From NCBI GenBank assembly GCA_025765615.1, contig JAIVFJ010000034.1:186001-250000 (forward strand): a stretch of 64,000 bases of DNA, given 5' to 3'. This document shows positions 23,070 through 32,457 of this stretch, piece by piece. The notes under the pieces are model-generated. The model did no database searches. It saw nothing but the letters and a program-made list of their open reading frames with translations, and was not told where the DNA came from. Position 1 is the stretch's first letter. Each line of letters starts with the position of its first letter. The position numbers and the translations under genes are program-made. This DNA is from Zopfochytrium polystomum (Eukaryota > Chytridiomycota > Chytridiomycetes > Chytridiales > Chytridiaceae).

Positions 23070-23270
23070 ACTTCGTCAACAGGAAGACGCTCCAGTAGAA
23101 GTGCAGAATATAAAGTGCAAAGTGGGGGAGACACAGGTCGGGCACTCCGCACTTGCACTCTCACTTCACTTGTTACTGCAATGTCACTGCGGAAAACACT
23201 CGCTCTTGGAAGTGCAAGTTTTGTTGGGAAAAGAAGAGAAGAAGAGGGGGAAAAGGAAATCGAAATAGTA

Positions 23271-23277
23271 TAAATGA
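23271..23277 (+). promoter_or_regulatory. TATA-like box of GTPase gene 1
   Basis: TATAAAT lies 139 bp upstream of the ATG inside ATAGTATAAATGAAAC, conserved in all three copies. It is preceded by an AAGAAGA-type purine run and by AAGTGC/GCACTT clusters. Confidence 0.6.
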
Positions 23278-23415
23278 AACTGAAAGTCAGTGGTTGCATC
23301 AGTCAAAAAGTTAAGGACAGGCCAGTAAGTGTCCCCACAAAGCCCATCGAGACCTTAACCACTTTTATCAGCCAGAAGAGTCTCCAAGCAACTCGATCAA
23401 GAAGCACAACCTACC

Positions 23416-25002
23416 ATGGCTGCGAAGACCTTTTCGTTCGACAGCTTTCTAAAGAAGTTCAGAGCCACCCTCGGTACCTGCACCATAGTCGTTGCGGGTG
23501 AATCCGGGATGGGAAAATCCACTCTGGTCAACAACGTTGTGGGCATAGACATTGCAAAGGCCGCTGCTGGCCAGCCCGTCACGACGAAAGTCACTCTGTA
23601 CAAGGACGACTACGTGGGAATCGTGGACACCGTCGGCTTTATTCGTGGCAAAGATCCAAGGGCGCAACATTTCGACGGGGATCTCTTGCTGAAGCTTGTT
23701 GATCCGAGGCAGCGCGCTCTGCAGGAAATTTACGATAAGAATGGTAAACTCGTCAAGGGTGGTGTTGAAGTGGATTGTGTGTGGTACTTTATTGAGCGAC
23801 TCCAGCCAGAAGATGAGCGAGTTTTGAAGGTTGGTTGCCACCCTGTGACGTCTAAGCCTATGGTTTTGGCTAAAATATGTCTCCGAATCCCCAGGAGTTG
23901 GCCTCTATGAAGGTTCCGTTCTTGGTGATTATTGCAAAATGCGATAACAAGACTTTGCAAGAAATTTCCGACATTCGCGGAGCCGTAGACAACAGGATGG
24001 CCGCTTATGGAGTCGAGTCGAGTATTTACGGAATCGTGGAAATGCGTCGAAACAAACCTGGTCCGGAAAAATGCGGTGAATGCGGCTTTGTAACAGAACT
24101 GCGTCAGCTCCATCCTTCACGGAAGCGAAAAGGCTGGTTCTGCTCCAATCTAGATTGCTTCATGCACTCGTCCTGCGCCATGGTGGAGGACACAGACTCC
24201 CTTCAACAAGCTTTGAAGAGTCTCAACGAGAGCGTGGAAAGACTACTCTCGCAAAATGTAAGCCAATCAAAGTGACATTGCGATGTTAGCGATTCCAATA
24301 TCACTGATTTACTGTTAAGGAGGAGACCCTGAAACGCTACAAGAAGGCCCAGCTCATTTCTTTGGAATCAAAGTTGGCTTTGGCCTCTGCCACAGTTGCA
24401 GTTGCAACGATTGCGGCGATGGCAATCGGCCTGAGTCCTATTCCCATCGGGGACATGGTGCTGCTCCTGACAGACCAATGTTTAATGGTTGGAACCATAA
24501 TGACTATTTTCGGCATAGCCTGGACGGATGGCGACACCACACAGCTCATGCTTATGTTTGTTGCAATCTACGGCCTGCCAGTTGCTGGGCTGGCGGGAGC
24601 CTCACTCCTCAAGATAGTGCCTGTTTTCGGGTGGTTTGCCGCATCTGCTATCGACGGGGTAGTTGCGGGCTCCATGACTCTCGTTATGGGAATCGTGGTA
24701 ACGTTGCTTTGCTGGAGCACTCTCAAATCGAGGATGGAGGCTATAGGAAGAGGAGAGAACCCGGAGCGCCCTCGCTTGGAAGTGACCAAAGCGCAAGTGC
24801 AGGGTGCCGTGGGAAGGGTAAACGACTTGGTGAAGTCCACAGTCCTGGCCCTCGTGATGTATGGTTCGAAAGACTCTTGGAAAGATGAAGTCGAACAATT
24901 TGTGCGAGTAAGTTCAGAGCGAGACTGGATGCTGGTTTTGCTTTCGATAACGAAATTTCCAAATTGCAGGACACCGTGAACAACAACGTCGCGTCAACTT
25001 AA
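23416..25002 (+). CDS. P-loop GTPase with cysteine cluster and DUF697-like membrane domain, copy 1
   Basis: Exons 23416-23829, 23895-24257, 24320-24907 and 24970-25002 give 465 residues. The G domain has GESGMGKST (residues 28-36), DTVG (71-74) and IIAKCD (149-155), in which the usual Asn/Thr of the NKxD motif is Ala. A five-Cys cluster (C198, C201, C221, C226, C232) interrupts the region after G4 and looks like a small zinc-binding insert. The C-terminal half has several hydrophobic segments starting ATVAVATIAAMAIGLSPIPI, with the SPIP..D..LLLTDQ pattern of DUF697-type GTPase-associated membrane domains. A charged C-terminal helix follows. Function is unknown; the architecture resembles membrane-remodelling or immunity-type GTPases, but that is inference. 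The copy is fully open with good splice sites. Confidence 0.88.
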
Positions 25003-25073
25003 AGTTACCAGAAGCATTTATTAGGGTTTCTGCTCATCAATATTTCATCAATATTTCATCATTATTTCATCAA

Positions 25074-25079
25074 TAAATT
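25074..25079 (+). terminator. Polyadenylation-like signal
   Basis: AATAAA in TCATCAATAAATTTC, about 70 bp after the GTPase 1 stop, within ATTTCATCAAT tandem repeats. The same CATCAATAAATTTC occurs after copy 2 (about 34750) and, inverted, after copy 3 (about 53240). Confidence 0.5.
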
Positions 25080-25189
25080 TCCAACGTCCCTTTCAATTTT
25101 AACCACATATTTGCTTGCTTAATGAGGAAGAGTTCGGAAAACACTGCATCATTTTATCCTCGAAAGGGAGCAAGCGTCATGAGGCGGCG

Positions 25190-25450
25190 ACCTTCAAGAA
25201 AAAGTTGCTGTGCTAGAAACATTCGATAAGAAGCACGCAAGGTTCAAAGATGTGCAGCCCAGTTTTGGTGGCACAGGCCACCTGACAGCCGGAGGCGATG
25301 AGGTGGAAGGGCTTGAGGGCTTCCGAAACGAGTATACCAAACGCATGCATTATTTCTGCCCGTGTGTGCCGAAGAGTTTGTCCAAAGATTTGCAAAATCG
25401 AATTTATTCGGCGTCGCAGGATCCGCGAAAGTCTTGCTCAGCCCCACCAA
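25190..25450 (+). other. Conserved downstream segment of the GTPase unit
   Basis: Encodes an open stretch including KKHARFKDVQPSFGGTG that is preserved after GTPase copies 1 and 2 and, with stops, after copy 3. It could be a lost 3' exon, a small separate gene or a conserved non-coding element. In copy 1 it continues into a frame with PCVPK and NRIYSASQDPRKSCSAP. No family recognised. Confidence 0.45.
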
Positions 25451-26923
25451 GGTTATTCTCGGTTAACAAATTTTTACATTCAGCATTACACTCTCCTTTT
25501 GTCATTCGATTTAAGTGACTTACATCATTATTTGGCGAGTCGCCTCGTGTTGGCCGTGCGGCGGAAAGAGCGCCAAAGTGGAACCAAAGCAGTCGGCTGC
25601 AGGGTGGCGGGTTTGCTTTGAGAAACAAACGTCGGGCGCATCTTCGAAAACGGGCACCCCTTACACCCTGCGTCCAATTAAACCCTTATCGATTGACGGG
25701 CTTCAATCACACTTCCACTTCGAAATTTGCACCCGAAAGCCAACCGGAGCCACCAGTCGATCCCTTTCGTCATGTTGGGCCACGTCTGCAATGGTCAACC
25801 TCTCCATCGCGTCCTGCCTCGGTTTGTAGCAAAGTTGCGGTGCACATCGAATCCTTTTTGCTGCGTAACTACCAAACCCATCTGCTCTCACATGCACAAA
25901 ACGCCCTCGAATCACGATCTTCACGCTGGGGAGTAGCGTCGCTCCTCACATCTCAGCACACGCCGCAAAACGACCACCTGTTGAGCGCATTCCCTGAACG
26001 CACGGAGGCCAGCTGGCTCCCCTGAGCGCACGGATCTGCTCGAATGGTTGGCTGCTGCTGATTTCTCGCCGTGACCGTGATGTGGCAAAGGAGAATCGCG
26101 CGTGTTGACGTTGCTGTCACTTTCCGCTTCGCGCCGCCCACCGAACAGACTGACTGGGTTGATGCTCCGTTTATCGTTATGCAGCCAGCCGCCTCATTGT
26201 TCAGTGAGACGACTGGCCATTCCCAAGTGCGGATCGGTGCATAACTTTTTTCCGGTTCGTATCAACGCCTTGAACTTTCGTTCACAATTTGGGACATTTC
26301 AATTATCCATCCTTTCTCACCATTTCTGGTCGACCCTGATAGACTCGACGGTGGAAGTGAGGAGTAACGGCGTAACGACGGATATCGACGCGTTCGATGA
26401 TCCCGCTCAACCTGGAGATGCTCTTACTTGCTTGCAAAAAGTGAAAATACGGAGCCGTCCGCCGATCTTATTGAGTAAAAACGGAACCGCAGACTTGTAT
26501 CTCTTAGCTGACGCCCTCTCACATCTCGCAGACAATGTCCCTTGGGCTGTTGCGGGCGACAGGTGAACTTTGGGACAAAACCCCGCGTGAGTACTCTGTG
26601 TTTTGCTTTTTGATTTTAAAAACGCCACCCGCGTTGACGGACAGAAACAAAAACATTGCGGCGACCACAATGGACCCCAAGCCATCACACTATCCATATC
26701 ATCCAAAACGATCCAGTCTCTCCGGCGTGAGGTCCAGAAGCTCATAATGCGGCAATCCTGGCTTCTTCAACTGAGGCCATTGAAGCCCCGGATGGTTGAC
26801 TACAAAACGGCCACAGCGAACGCAATGAGGGAAGTGGTCGCTCTGACCAATGGCGTGGAGATGGTGGCCAAAGAACCCACCAAAGCCGGCGGGATTTTCG
26901 ATGCCCAAGACAATTGCTCAGCT
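25451..26923. other. Region between GTPase unit 1 and the DIRS element
   Basis: No gene can be supported. An open frame at about 26102-26566 is protein-like in places but has no recognised motif. About 26720-26850 is similar to 36085-36265 downstream of GTPase unit 2, so the region belongs partly to the same duplicated block. Confidence 0.4.
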
Positions 26924-26975
26924 TTGTCTCAGCGTAGCGATTCATGCAGCTTAAGCCGCGATCTCCGAGGAGGGA

Positions 26976-27074
26976 GGCCCAGGGTGCTTTCCAAAGCTTT
27001 GTTCCGCTCAGTCTGAGCATCTTGGTCAAAAACCAAACAAAAAAATGAAAAAAGCCAATCTTTTTTTCGCTCAG
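26976..27074 (+). repeat. DIRS left inverted terminal repeat
   Basis: 99 bp from GGCCCAGGGTGC to TTTTTTCGCTCAG, a perfect reverse complement of 32359-32457. The element-specific outer left end extends to 26924. Confidence 0.95.
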
Positions 27075-27357
27075 TTGGAGCGACGAGAGAGCGAAGAGAG
27101 AGGCTGGGAGATGCGTGAGCACCAGGCGACTGGGAAAAAAACCCGGACAAAAAAACCCCTGTGGGGAAAAAAGGCCGCCCAGGAAAAACCAGCGCCATAA
27201 GACTAGGAGTAAGGGTATATGTGCGCCGGACGATCCCGGCTGCAATGACTCGTGAGGATAAGGGGAGAAGTCGGTGAAGGCTGCCCAAGGGAAAAGAAAC
27301 CTGACTGTGAAGAGGAGAAGGAGGGGGAGAGCCCAGGGTGCGGGAGGCCGTGGGTTG

Positions 27358-27454
27358 GGAAAGCACCCTGGGCCTCCCTCCTCGGAGATCGCGGCTTAAG
27401 CTGCATGAATCGCTACGCTGAGACAATCTCCTGTGTCGGTTGGCCCAGGGTGCT
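27358..27454 (-). repeat. DIRS internal complementary region (circle-junction complement)
   Basis: 27358-27426 is the perfect reverse complement of the left end 26924-26992. 27424-27454 is the reverse complement of the right end 32445-32475 with one mismatch. The two parts overlap by CAA, matching the TTG at each terminus. This is the ICR of DIRS-group elements, which templates completion of the circular intermediate. Confidence 0.93.
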
Positions 27455-27632
27455 ACTTCGTCCGAGCAGACCGCCAGGCAGCCGGGACCGCCACCGCCCG
27501 CCCCCGTGGGCGAGCGCGGCGAGATGACCCTCGAACAGAACTCGAGCTGCCACCGCTCTCGGTGCCCGAGGGGGTGGACGGGCCGAGGCAATCGCGGGAC
27601 AAGAAGGCCGCCGGAATTGGGTCCCCGAGACA

Positions 27633-29462
27633 TCAAAGATCTTGCTTGTGCCGGTCATAATGTTGCCGGAGCGTTGCTTCGGAACGCCACCGGCCGTCGC
27701 AAACTGAGTCCTCGCCCAAACCAAGCGCCAGCATCATGGAGGCTGCTGCGTCGATGATGTCGTGAGGAGTAAAGCCGCGTGAGGACACGTGCGGGATGCC
27801 TGCTGCTGTCATCACGTCCTGAACCGCATGGCAAAGACTCCCCCCGCCGGAATCGATGAAGTCCACGTGAGGGCCAGAGGCACGTAGGAGGAAACCAAAT
27901 TGCAGCTTCCCACACGCGTCGTCTCCAGGACGGCGCCACGGGGCTTGACGCGCCCTGATCTCAAGGGCGACAGCGCCAACGTCCAAGGCAGGCAAAGGGT
28001 GCCGGGGAAGCGACCGCACGGTGGTCAGGTCGGGGTCACCAGGGAACCAAGTCTTTAGGCGAAACATTTGATAGCGGACGGCCTTTGCGTCTACAACAAG
28101 GGTAGTGTCGGGGATATGGCCGATGTCGGCCAGTCGTCGCCGGTCCATCATCATCAGCAGGCAACAGAATTTCGCCTGCAGGGCGCAGGTGGGCAGAGCT
28201 GCGTTATCTGCCATGGCGCTTTCAAGGTGATTCCACAGAATCTCGATATCGAACGCTGGCTTTGAGGATTGGAACGCCTGCCGTGGGCTTGGGCGGGCCC
28301 GGTGCATGCCGCGTAGTAGCGCCTTAAGCTGGGCCCCCCCTGCGATAGAGAAGCGCGAACCGAAAACTGCCGCCAAAGTTGCCCTGTGCGCTGCAATACC
28401 AGACACCTCGCCATCGAGCTGAACGAAGAGGATCGCTAGGTACTCGAGGACTTCCTGGAGAGAGGCTGCCAGGGGATCCAGACCCCGTGACTGGCACCAA
28501 TCCACGAATCGTCTCCATCGACTGTCATGGGCCCAGACGGTAGTCGGGGCATTGGAGGCAGAGAGGAGCTCGACAGCCGCATGCGAAAGGCAGCCGAGTC
28601 CTGCGATCTCCTGCTGAGCCGCCAGATGACTGCTGGCCCAATTGGGTGAGGCTGCGCTGGCTGGCCAGTCTCCTCCCACAAGTGTGACCCAGGAGGCAGC
28701 TTGAACGGGGGGGCGACTGCCATCTCTAGCGCTAACGGAAACCAGACCTGGGATGGCCAGAAGGGGGTCATAACCGTCGCTTCCGCTCCAGTCCTGCGAA
28801 TGGTGGCCAAGACGCGAGTCAGAAGAACCCATGGTGGGTGAATCCAGGCGTTCTCGTCCGCCCAGGTCACTGCAAAAGCGTCGTGAGCGACTGCCAGGGG
28901 ATCCAGGCGATTCCGGGAGCAGTATTGGGTGCACTGGGAGTTGAGTCCGGACGCAAAGAGGTCGATTGAATGCGGGCCCCACAGCCGGTCGAACTGGCGA
29001 AACAGCGAGGAGGACAGAGTCCATCCCGCTGGGTCGGCTGGTTGGCGAGAGTCTGCGTCGGCCAGTATGTTCAGGTCCCCTGGAATGTGTTCTGCCTCGC
29101 AGGAAGAACCCGCTGACAGGTGATCTCGAAGGAGGATCTCCACGGTCCGCGAGAGGCGATCTGCTCGAGCGCCCCCGCCTCGGTTTATGTAGAACACTGT
29201 GGGGGTGTTGTCTGACCGGTGAAGGAAGTGACCCTGGGGGGGCAGGAGACTGCAACGGCGGAGCAGCTGTGCGAGACGTACATGCGCTAGGGCTTCGAGG
29301 ACGTTGTTCGAAATCAGACGCCCAAGACGTTGGCCCGAAATTGCCAAAGCAATCGTGGCAGCCGGAATTTCGGGAAAAAATCGATGCAGCAGCGCCAGAG
29401 ACCATGGTTCTCCCAGCCGTAGGGGACTCAGCGATCCAGGAGCACATGACCCCCCCACCCAT
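27633..29462 (-). CDS. DIRS tyrosine recombinase (YR)
   Basis: Integrase-like tyrosine recombinase ORF of the DIRS element. The N-terminal 200 codons overlap the RNase H/Dam frame and are probably not all translated. The recognisable part starts at about 28650: a core-binding-type segment with SRWRRFVDWCQSRGL, then QAKFCCLLMMMDRRRLADI (first catalytic Arg box). The C-terminal FTPHDIIDAAASMMLALG occupies the HxxR position, followed by GRWRSEATLRQHYDRH with the candidate nucleophilic Tyr. At the HxxR site the fourth residue reads Ile (codon 27755-27753) rather than Arg, which would be expected to damage recombination if the alignment is right. It stops 179 nt before the internal complementary region. 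Confidence 0.88.
   Translation of the reverse strand: MGGGVMCSWIAESPTAGRTMVSGAAASIFSRNSGCHDCFGNFGPTSWASDFEQRPRSPSACTSRTAAPPLQSPAPPGSLPSPVRQHPHSVLHKPRRGRSSRSPLADRGDPPSRSPVSGFFLRGRTHSRGPEHTGRRRLSPTSRPSGMDSVLLAVSPVRPAVGPAFNRPLCVRTQLPVHPILLPESPGSPGSRSRRFCSDLGGRERLDSPTMGSSDSRLGHHSQDWSGSDGYDPLLAIPGLVSVSARDGSRPPVQAASWVTLVGGDWPASAASPNWASSHLAAQQEIAGLGCLSHAAVELLSASNAPTTVWAHDSRWRRFVDWCQSRGLDPLAASLQEVLEYLAILFVQLDGEVSGIAAHRATLAAVFGSRFSIAGGAQLKALLRGMHRARPSPRQAFQSSKPAFDIEILWNHLESAMADNAALPTCALQAKFCCLLMMMDRRRLADIGHIPDTTLVVDAKAVRYQMFRLKTWFPGDPDLTTVRSLPRHPLPALDVGAVALEIRARQAPWRRPGDDACGKLQFGFLLRASGPHVDFIDSGGGSLCHAVQDVMTAAGIPHVSSRGFTPHDIIDAAASMMLALGLGEDSVCDGRWRSEATLRQHYDRHKQDL
28436..29456 (-). CDS. DIRS RNase H and Dam-like methyltransferase region
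   Basis: Continues the RT polyprotein in the -1 frame relative to RT. After a G-run (29450-29456) the frame reads LRLEPW-like sequence, then the RNase H core: DNTPTVFYINRGGG and DHLSAGSSCEAEHIPGDLN with ADADSR. A downstream region has SIDLFASGLNSQ and AWIHPPWVLL; NPPW-like residues are typical of the Dam-like domain in DIRS elements. Translation probably requires a -1 frameshift at G_GGG_GGT; otherwise RT and RNase H are separated by a TGA at about 29430. Confidence 0.8.
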
Positions 29463-31044
29463 GAGAGGGCGTCGCGTCGGCCGTCAAGATGAGAGTCGGA
29501 GCCTGTGGAAGAAAGGACTGTCCATTCCAGTCCTGAAGCATGCTCAGCAGCTTCCACAGGGCCGCTTGACTGCTGGGGGAGATTTTGACCCAGAGGCGTG
29601 CCCACGCTTTCCGCACTCCTGTCACCGGGAGGGGGGCCACCTTCTGCTTGACAACCTGATTCTGGTCGCGTTGGAGAGAGCGAGCGAAAATCACCGCCGC
29701 AGGGAGCGCTAGGGAGGCTGACTGTATCGTTCCTAGAATCGCCGCAACCGTCTTCAGCAGGAGGCAGTCGGAGCGTGCAGCCAGTAGCAAGCACGCCCGC
29801 AGTGCAGCTAGGCGTTTCTCCGGGAGGGAGACAAGGCCCCGATGCAGATCCCACTGTAGTCCAATGAACTGGCGAACGGTTTCGGGCAGCTCCAACTTCT
29901 CCCACTTGATGAGGAACCCCAGGGCCTGCAGGAGCAGGATTGTGAGGAGCAGAGCCCAGGAGGCTTCGGCCAACGTCGTACCGCAGGTGGCCAGGTCGTC
30001 CATGTAGCTCAGGATGGCCAGACCGATCTGGTGCAGGAGCCCAACCGGAAATTTCAACATCATTGAAAAAATCTGCGGCGCAGGGGCGACGCCGAACGTG
30101 AGGACGAGGATTTGCCAGAGGCGTCGGAGTGCCATGACAATCAGCCGCCGCCTGTCGGGCAAGCGGGCTGCGATGTGCCAATAGGCGTCCGCAATGTCCA
30201 CCCCCCCCAGGTAGGCCTGCGTCGACATGAACTGAACTGTCGATGCCTGGGTTGCAAAGGTGAACCTCGGAGGGGGCTCGAGCAGCACATTGACCCCTCG
30301 GTAGTCCGCAATCTGTCGAATCTTGTTCTTTTGCTGGATCAGAAACGTGGGGCTGACCATCCAGCCCCGTGGGAATCTCCCCTCCCTCAAGGCGGAAGTG
30401 GCCGTTGCCGTGAAGTCGCGGGCGCCGCCCTTCTGGACCATCTCCTCCATCTTGGCCAGGAGGTGGAGTTCGTCCAGTTCGGACGGGTTCTTGCGGAGGG
30501 GCCGGGCCGGAGGGACTCGTCCCCCTTGACGCCAACGGAGATTCGCGCCGAGCCGAGCCGTCTCCACCAACTCCGGCTGTGCTCCCAGGTTGCGCCACAT
30601 CTCCCAAAAATGACGGAGTCGACCCCCCACGGGGACTTCTGGCAACGGTATCGGGAATAGGAGGGGTAGGAGCGCGGGACGCAGGGGTGGATCCAACCCC
30701 GCTATCGTCAGTAGGCGACCGGAGAGCCATGCTGACGACTGTGCGCTGGGGAAGAGTGTTTCGCGAGGGTCTTGTCGGAGAAAGAGACCCCGCAGCCGGT
30801 GCGGGCATGTGGAGAGCTCGCGCCAGTTTTCGGTCCATGACTTGAGATGGGACTGATCCCCGTCGGTCGGGAACACTTCTGAAAAACCAGGAGGCAGGGG
30901 AAGTTCCCCGTCCTCGAGGTCGACCGGGGAGGGGGGCGCTGGCGGTCTCCGAAGAGGAGGCCCCGGCCCGGACGGGAACGGATTGGAAACGGCCCCGGCC
31001 GCCCGCTCCGTCTGGGGCGGCTGGGGAGCGCTCTGAGGGGTCAC
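29428..31044 (-). CDS. DIRS reverse transcriptase
   Basis: Pro-rich N-terminus, then RT fingers and palm: GWMVSPTFLIQQKNKIRQIADYRGVN (about 30350-30275), GVDIADAYWHIA (motif A, first Asp), LTFGVAPAPQIFS (motif B), YMDDL (motif C), and WEKLELPETVRQFIGLQWD. The end reads LTADATPSHGWGG, the first RNase H strand with its Asp. Its ATG overlaps the Gag stop as ATGA (31044-31041), suggesting termination-reinitiation coupling. The frame ends at 29428, inside RNase H; see the adjoining entry for the -1 continuation. Confidence 0.95.
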   Translation of the reverse strand: MTPQSAPQPPQTERAAGAVSNPFPSGPGPPLRRPPAPPSPVDLEDGELPLPPGFSEVFPTDGDQSHLKSWTENWRELSTCPHRLRGLFLRQDPRETLFPSAQSSAWLSGRLLTIAGLDPPLRPALLPLLFPIPLPEVPVGGRLRHFWEMWRNLGAQPELVETARLGANLRWRQGGRVPPARPLRKNPSELDELHLLAKMEEMVQKGGARDFTATATSALREGRFPRGWMVSPTFLIQQKNKIRQIADYRGVNVLLEPPPRFTFATQASTVQFMSTQAYLGGVDIADAYWHIAARLPDRRRLIVMALRRLWQILVLTFGVAPAPQIFSMMLKFPVGLLHQIGLAILSYMDDLATCGTTLAEASWALLLTILLLQALGFLIKWEKLELPETVRQFIGLQWDLHRGLVSLPEKRLAALRACLLLAARSDCLLLKTVAAILGTIQSASLALPAAVIFARSLQRDQNQVVKQKVAPLPVTGVRKAWARLWVKISPSSQAALWKLLSMLQDWNGQSFLPQAPTLILTADATPSHGWGGHVLLDR

Positions 31045-32018
31045 TTCGCTTCGCTCCCAGCCGGAGGGCTGCTGCGAGCTTTGCCGCGCGACGTGCCGCC
31101 GCGGCCTGCGCCGCCACCGCCCCCGCGCCTGGAAGACTGGCCTGACAATCTGCCCCCGCGACCACGACCTCGACTGCGGGAGCCGGCTGGAAAAAACTTC
31201 CCACCGTGCTTGGCTTCGTAAATATGACGGTAGTCCTTATTGACCCAGTCAGCCAGGTTGATGCCTGGGGCGATGAGCGGGGGATGAGCGTCATTCCCCA
31301 CCGGGTGAGCCTCCAGTATTTCCTCCGCGAACGCCTTGAGTGGGCTGTTGCAAAGAACATGCAAGCGCTGGGCCTTGACTGCTGTAGCCAGATCAGCTTG
31401 GGCCAGCAAAGCGGCGTGCTCTGCCACTCCCGCCGCTGCTTGGACGCGCGCCACCAACGCAGGGAGGGACTCTCGGGCCGCCTCGGCAGGGGCAGCGGCG
31501 AAAGCTGTCACCGCCGCGAGGCTGTCAGCGGCTAGCCTGTCGACAATGAGGGCCCGATGGAAGAGCTGGTAGATGGACTTGACCGACTCGCCCCGGGCGG
31601 CAGCCTCCTTTGTGACCTTCTCCGTCCGATCCACCTGGAGCATCGTGGCGTGTTCTGATTTGAGGGAGGGGGCTTTCACTGCGTGAACCCGTTCCCACCT
31701 GGGAAAGGCCTTGCGCAGGCGCTCCAGGTCATGGGTGGCGAAGTGCAGATCGAAGACTCCCTCGGTGAAGAGGTCTGCAACGTCGTCAGACTCGCGGATG
31801 TAGCGAATGTCCACCTCTTCATCCTCCATAGGGTCGGCCTCGTCCCTGGGAGGAGCGTCGTACCATTTGGCGTCCTCCCCGTCAGCTGCCGCAACGGCGG
31901 CTGCTGCTTGGTTCGCATGGCAGGGCGCTGCTTGGCCGGCCCCGCCTGCGAGGCGACCGTGATCCGCAAACAAACCCTCTCGCGCACCCGGGGGGTCGCG
32001 GAGGGGCTGGATCGGCAC
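31041..32018 (-). CDS. DIRS Gag-like protein
   Basis: 325-residue protein at the 5' end of the element: acidic segment (PMEDEEVDIRYIRESDD), a helical middle with many Ala, then INLADWVNKDYRHIYEAKHG and an Arg/Gly-rich C-terminus (SRGRGRGGRLSG) that could bind nucleic acid. No CCHC zinc knuckle. Assignment rests on position and composition. The start could be slightly different. Confidence 0.75.
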   Translation of the reverse strand: MPIQPLRDPPGAREGLFADHGRLAGGAGQAAPCHANQAAAAVAAADGEDAKWYDAPPRDEADPMEDEEVDIRYIRESDDVADLFTEGVFDLHFATHDLERLRKAFPRWERVHAVKAPSLKSEHATMLQVDRTEKVTKEAAARGESVKSIYQLFHRALIVDRLAADSLAAVTAFAAAPAEAARESLPALVARVQAAAGVAEHAALLAQADLATAVKAQRLHVLCNSPLKAFAEEILEAHPVGNDAHPPLIAPGINLADWVNKDYRHIYEAKHGGKFFPAGSRSRGRGRGGRLSGQSSRRGGGGGAGRGGTSRGKARSSPPAGSEAK

Positions 32019-32358
32019 TTCGAGCCAGGCGCGCTTGATGGCCCTTGGTGTTCGAAGGTACGGTGGACGACAATCCTATCAGAGAGTCAGTCTTCAGTCA
32101 TGCAAGCGAGGGATGAGTGTACCCACCTCCATCGTAGGCTAGACACAGCACAGAGAGACTGCAAAGCAAGTCGGGCCGCTGTTGTGGGGGACGACGGCGA
32201 AGGATGACCGTAACCTATCCTTCCTCTGTGAGGGGAGCAAGGGAAACCATCAGAATGAGGGAACCTCGGACACCCCGAAAGCAGCCGTGAGGCCGCCATG
32301 GCGCTGAAGGCGCCAAGCACCCACCAGCCGAGTCGGCGCAGCGGTGCGAGAGCGAAGA

Positions 32359-32457
32359 CTGAGCGAAAAAAAGATTGGCTTTTTTCATTTTTTTGTTTGG
32401 TTTTTGACCAAGATGCTCAGACTGAGCGGAACAAAGCTTTGGAAAGCACCCTGGGCC
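32359..32457 (-). repeat. DIRS right inverted terminal repeat
   Basis: Perfect 99-bp reverse complement of 26976-27074. The element's outer right end extends to 32475. Confidence 0.95.

Larger units (their letters stand above)
23070..25450 (+). repeat. GTPase segmental repeat, copy 1
   Basis: Promoter, four-exon GTPase gene and about 400 bp of downstream sequence are shared with 32797-35010 (direct) and 52860-55180 (inverted). Weaker similarity between copies 1 and 2 continues further 3': about 26720-26850 matches 36085-36265 (CAGAAGCT..TA.T.CGGCAATCCTGGC, CAACTGAGGCC, CCCCGGATGGT). The original duplicated block may therefore have been about 3.5 kb. Confidence 0.9.

Noticed and set aside
25041..25077. 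CRISPR-like short repeats (ATTTCATCAAT)
   Set aside because: Three imperfect 11-bp tandem units in a eukaryotic 3' UTR, without spacers.
28436..31360. Single 974-codon ORF as one protein
   Set aside because: Only the part after about 29456 (RNase H and Dam-like) is meaningful; the upstream part overlaps RT in another frame and has no motifs.
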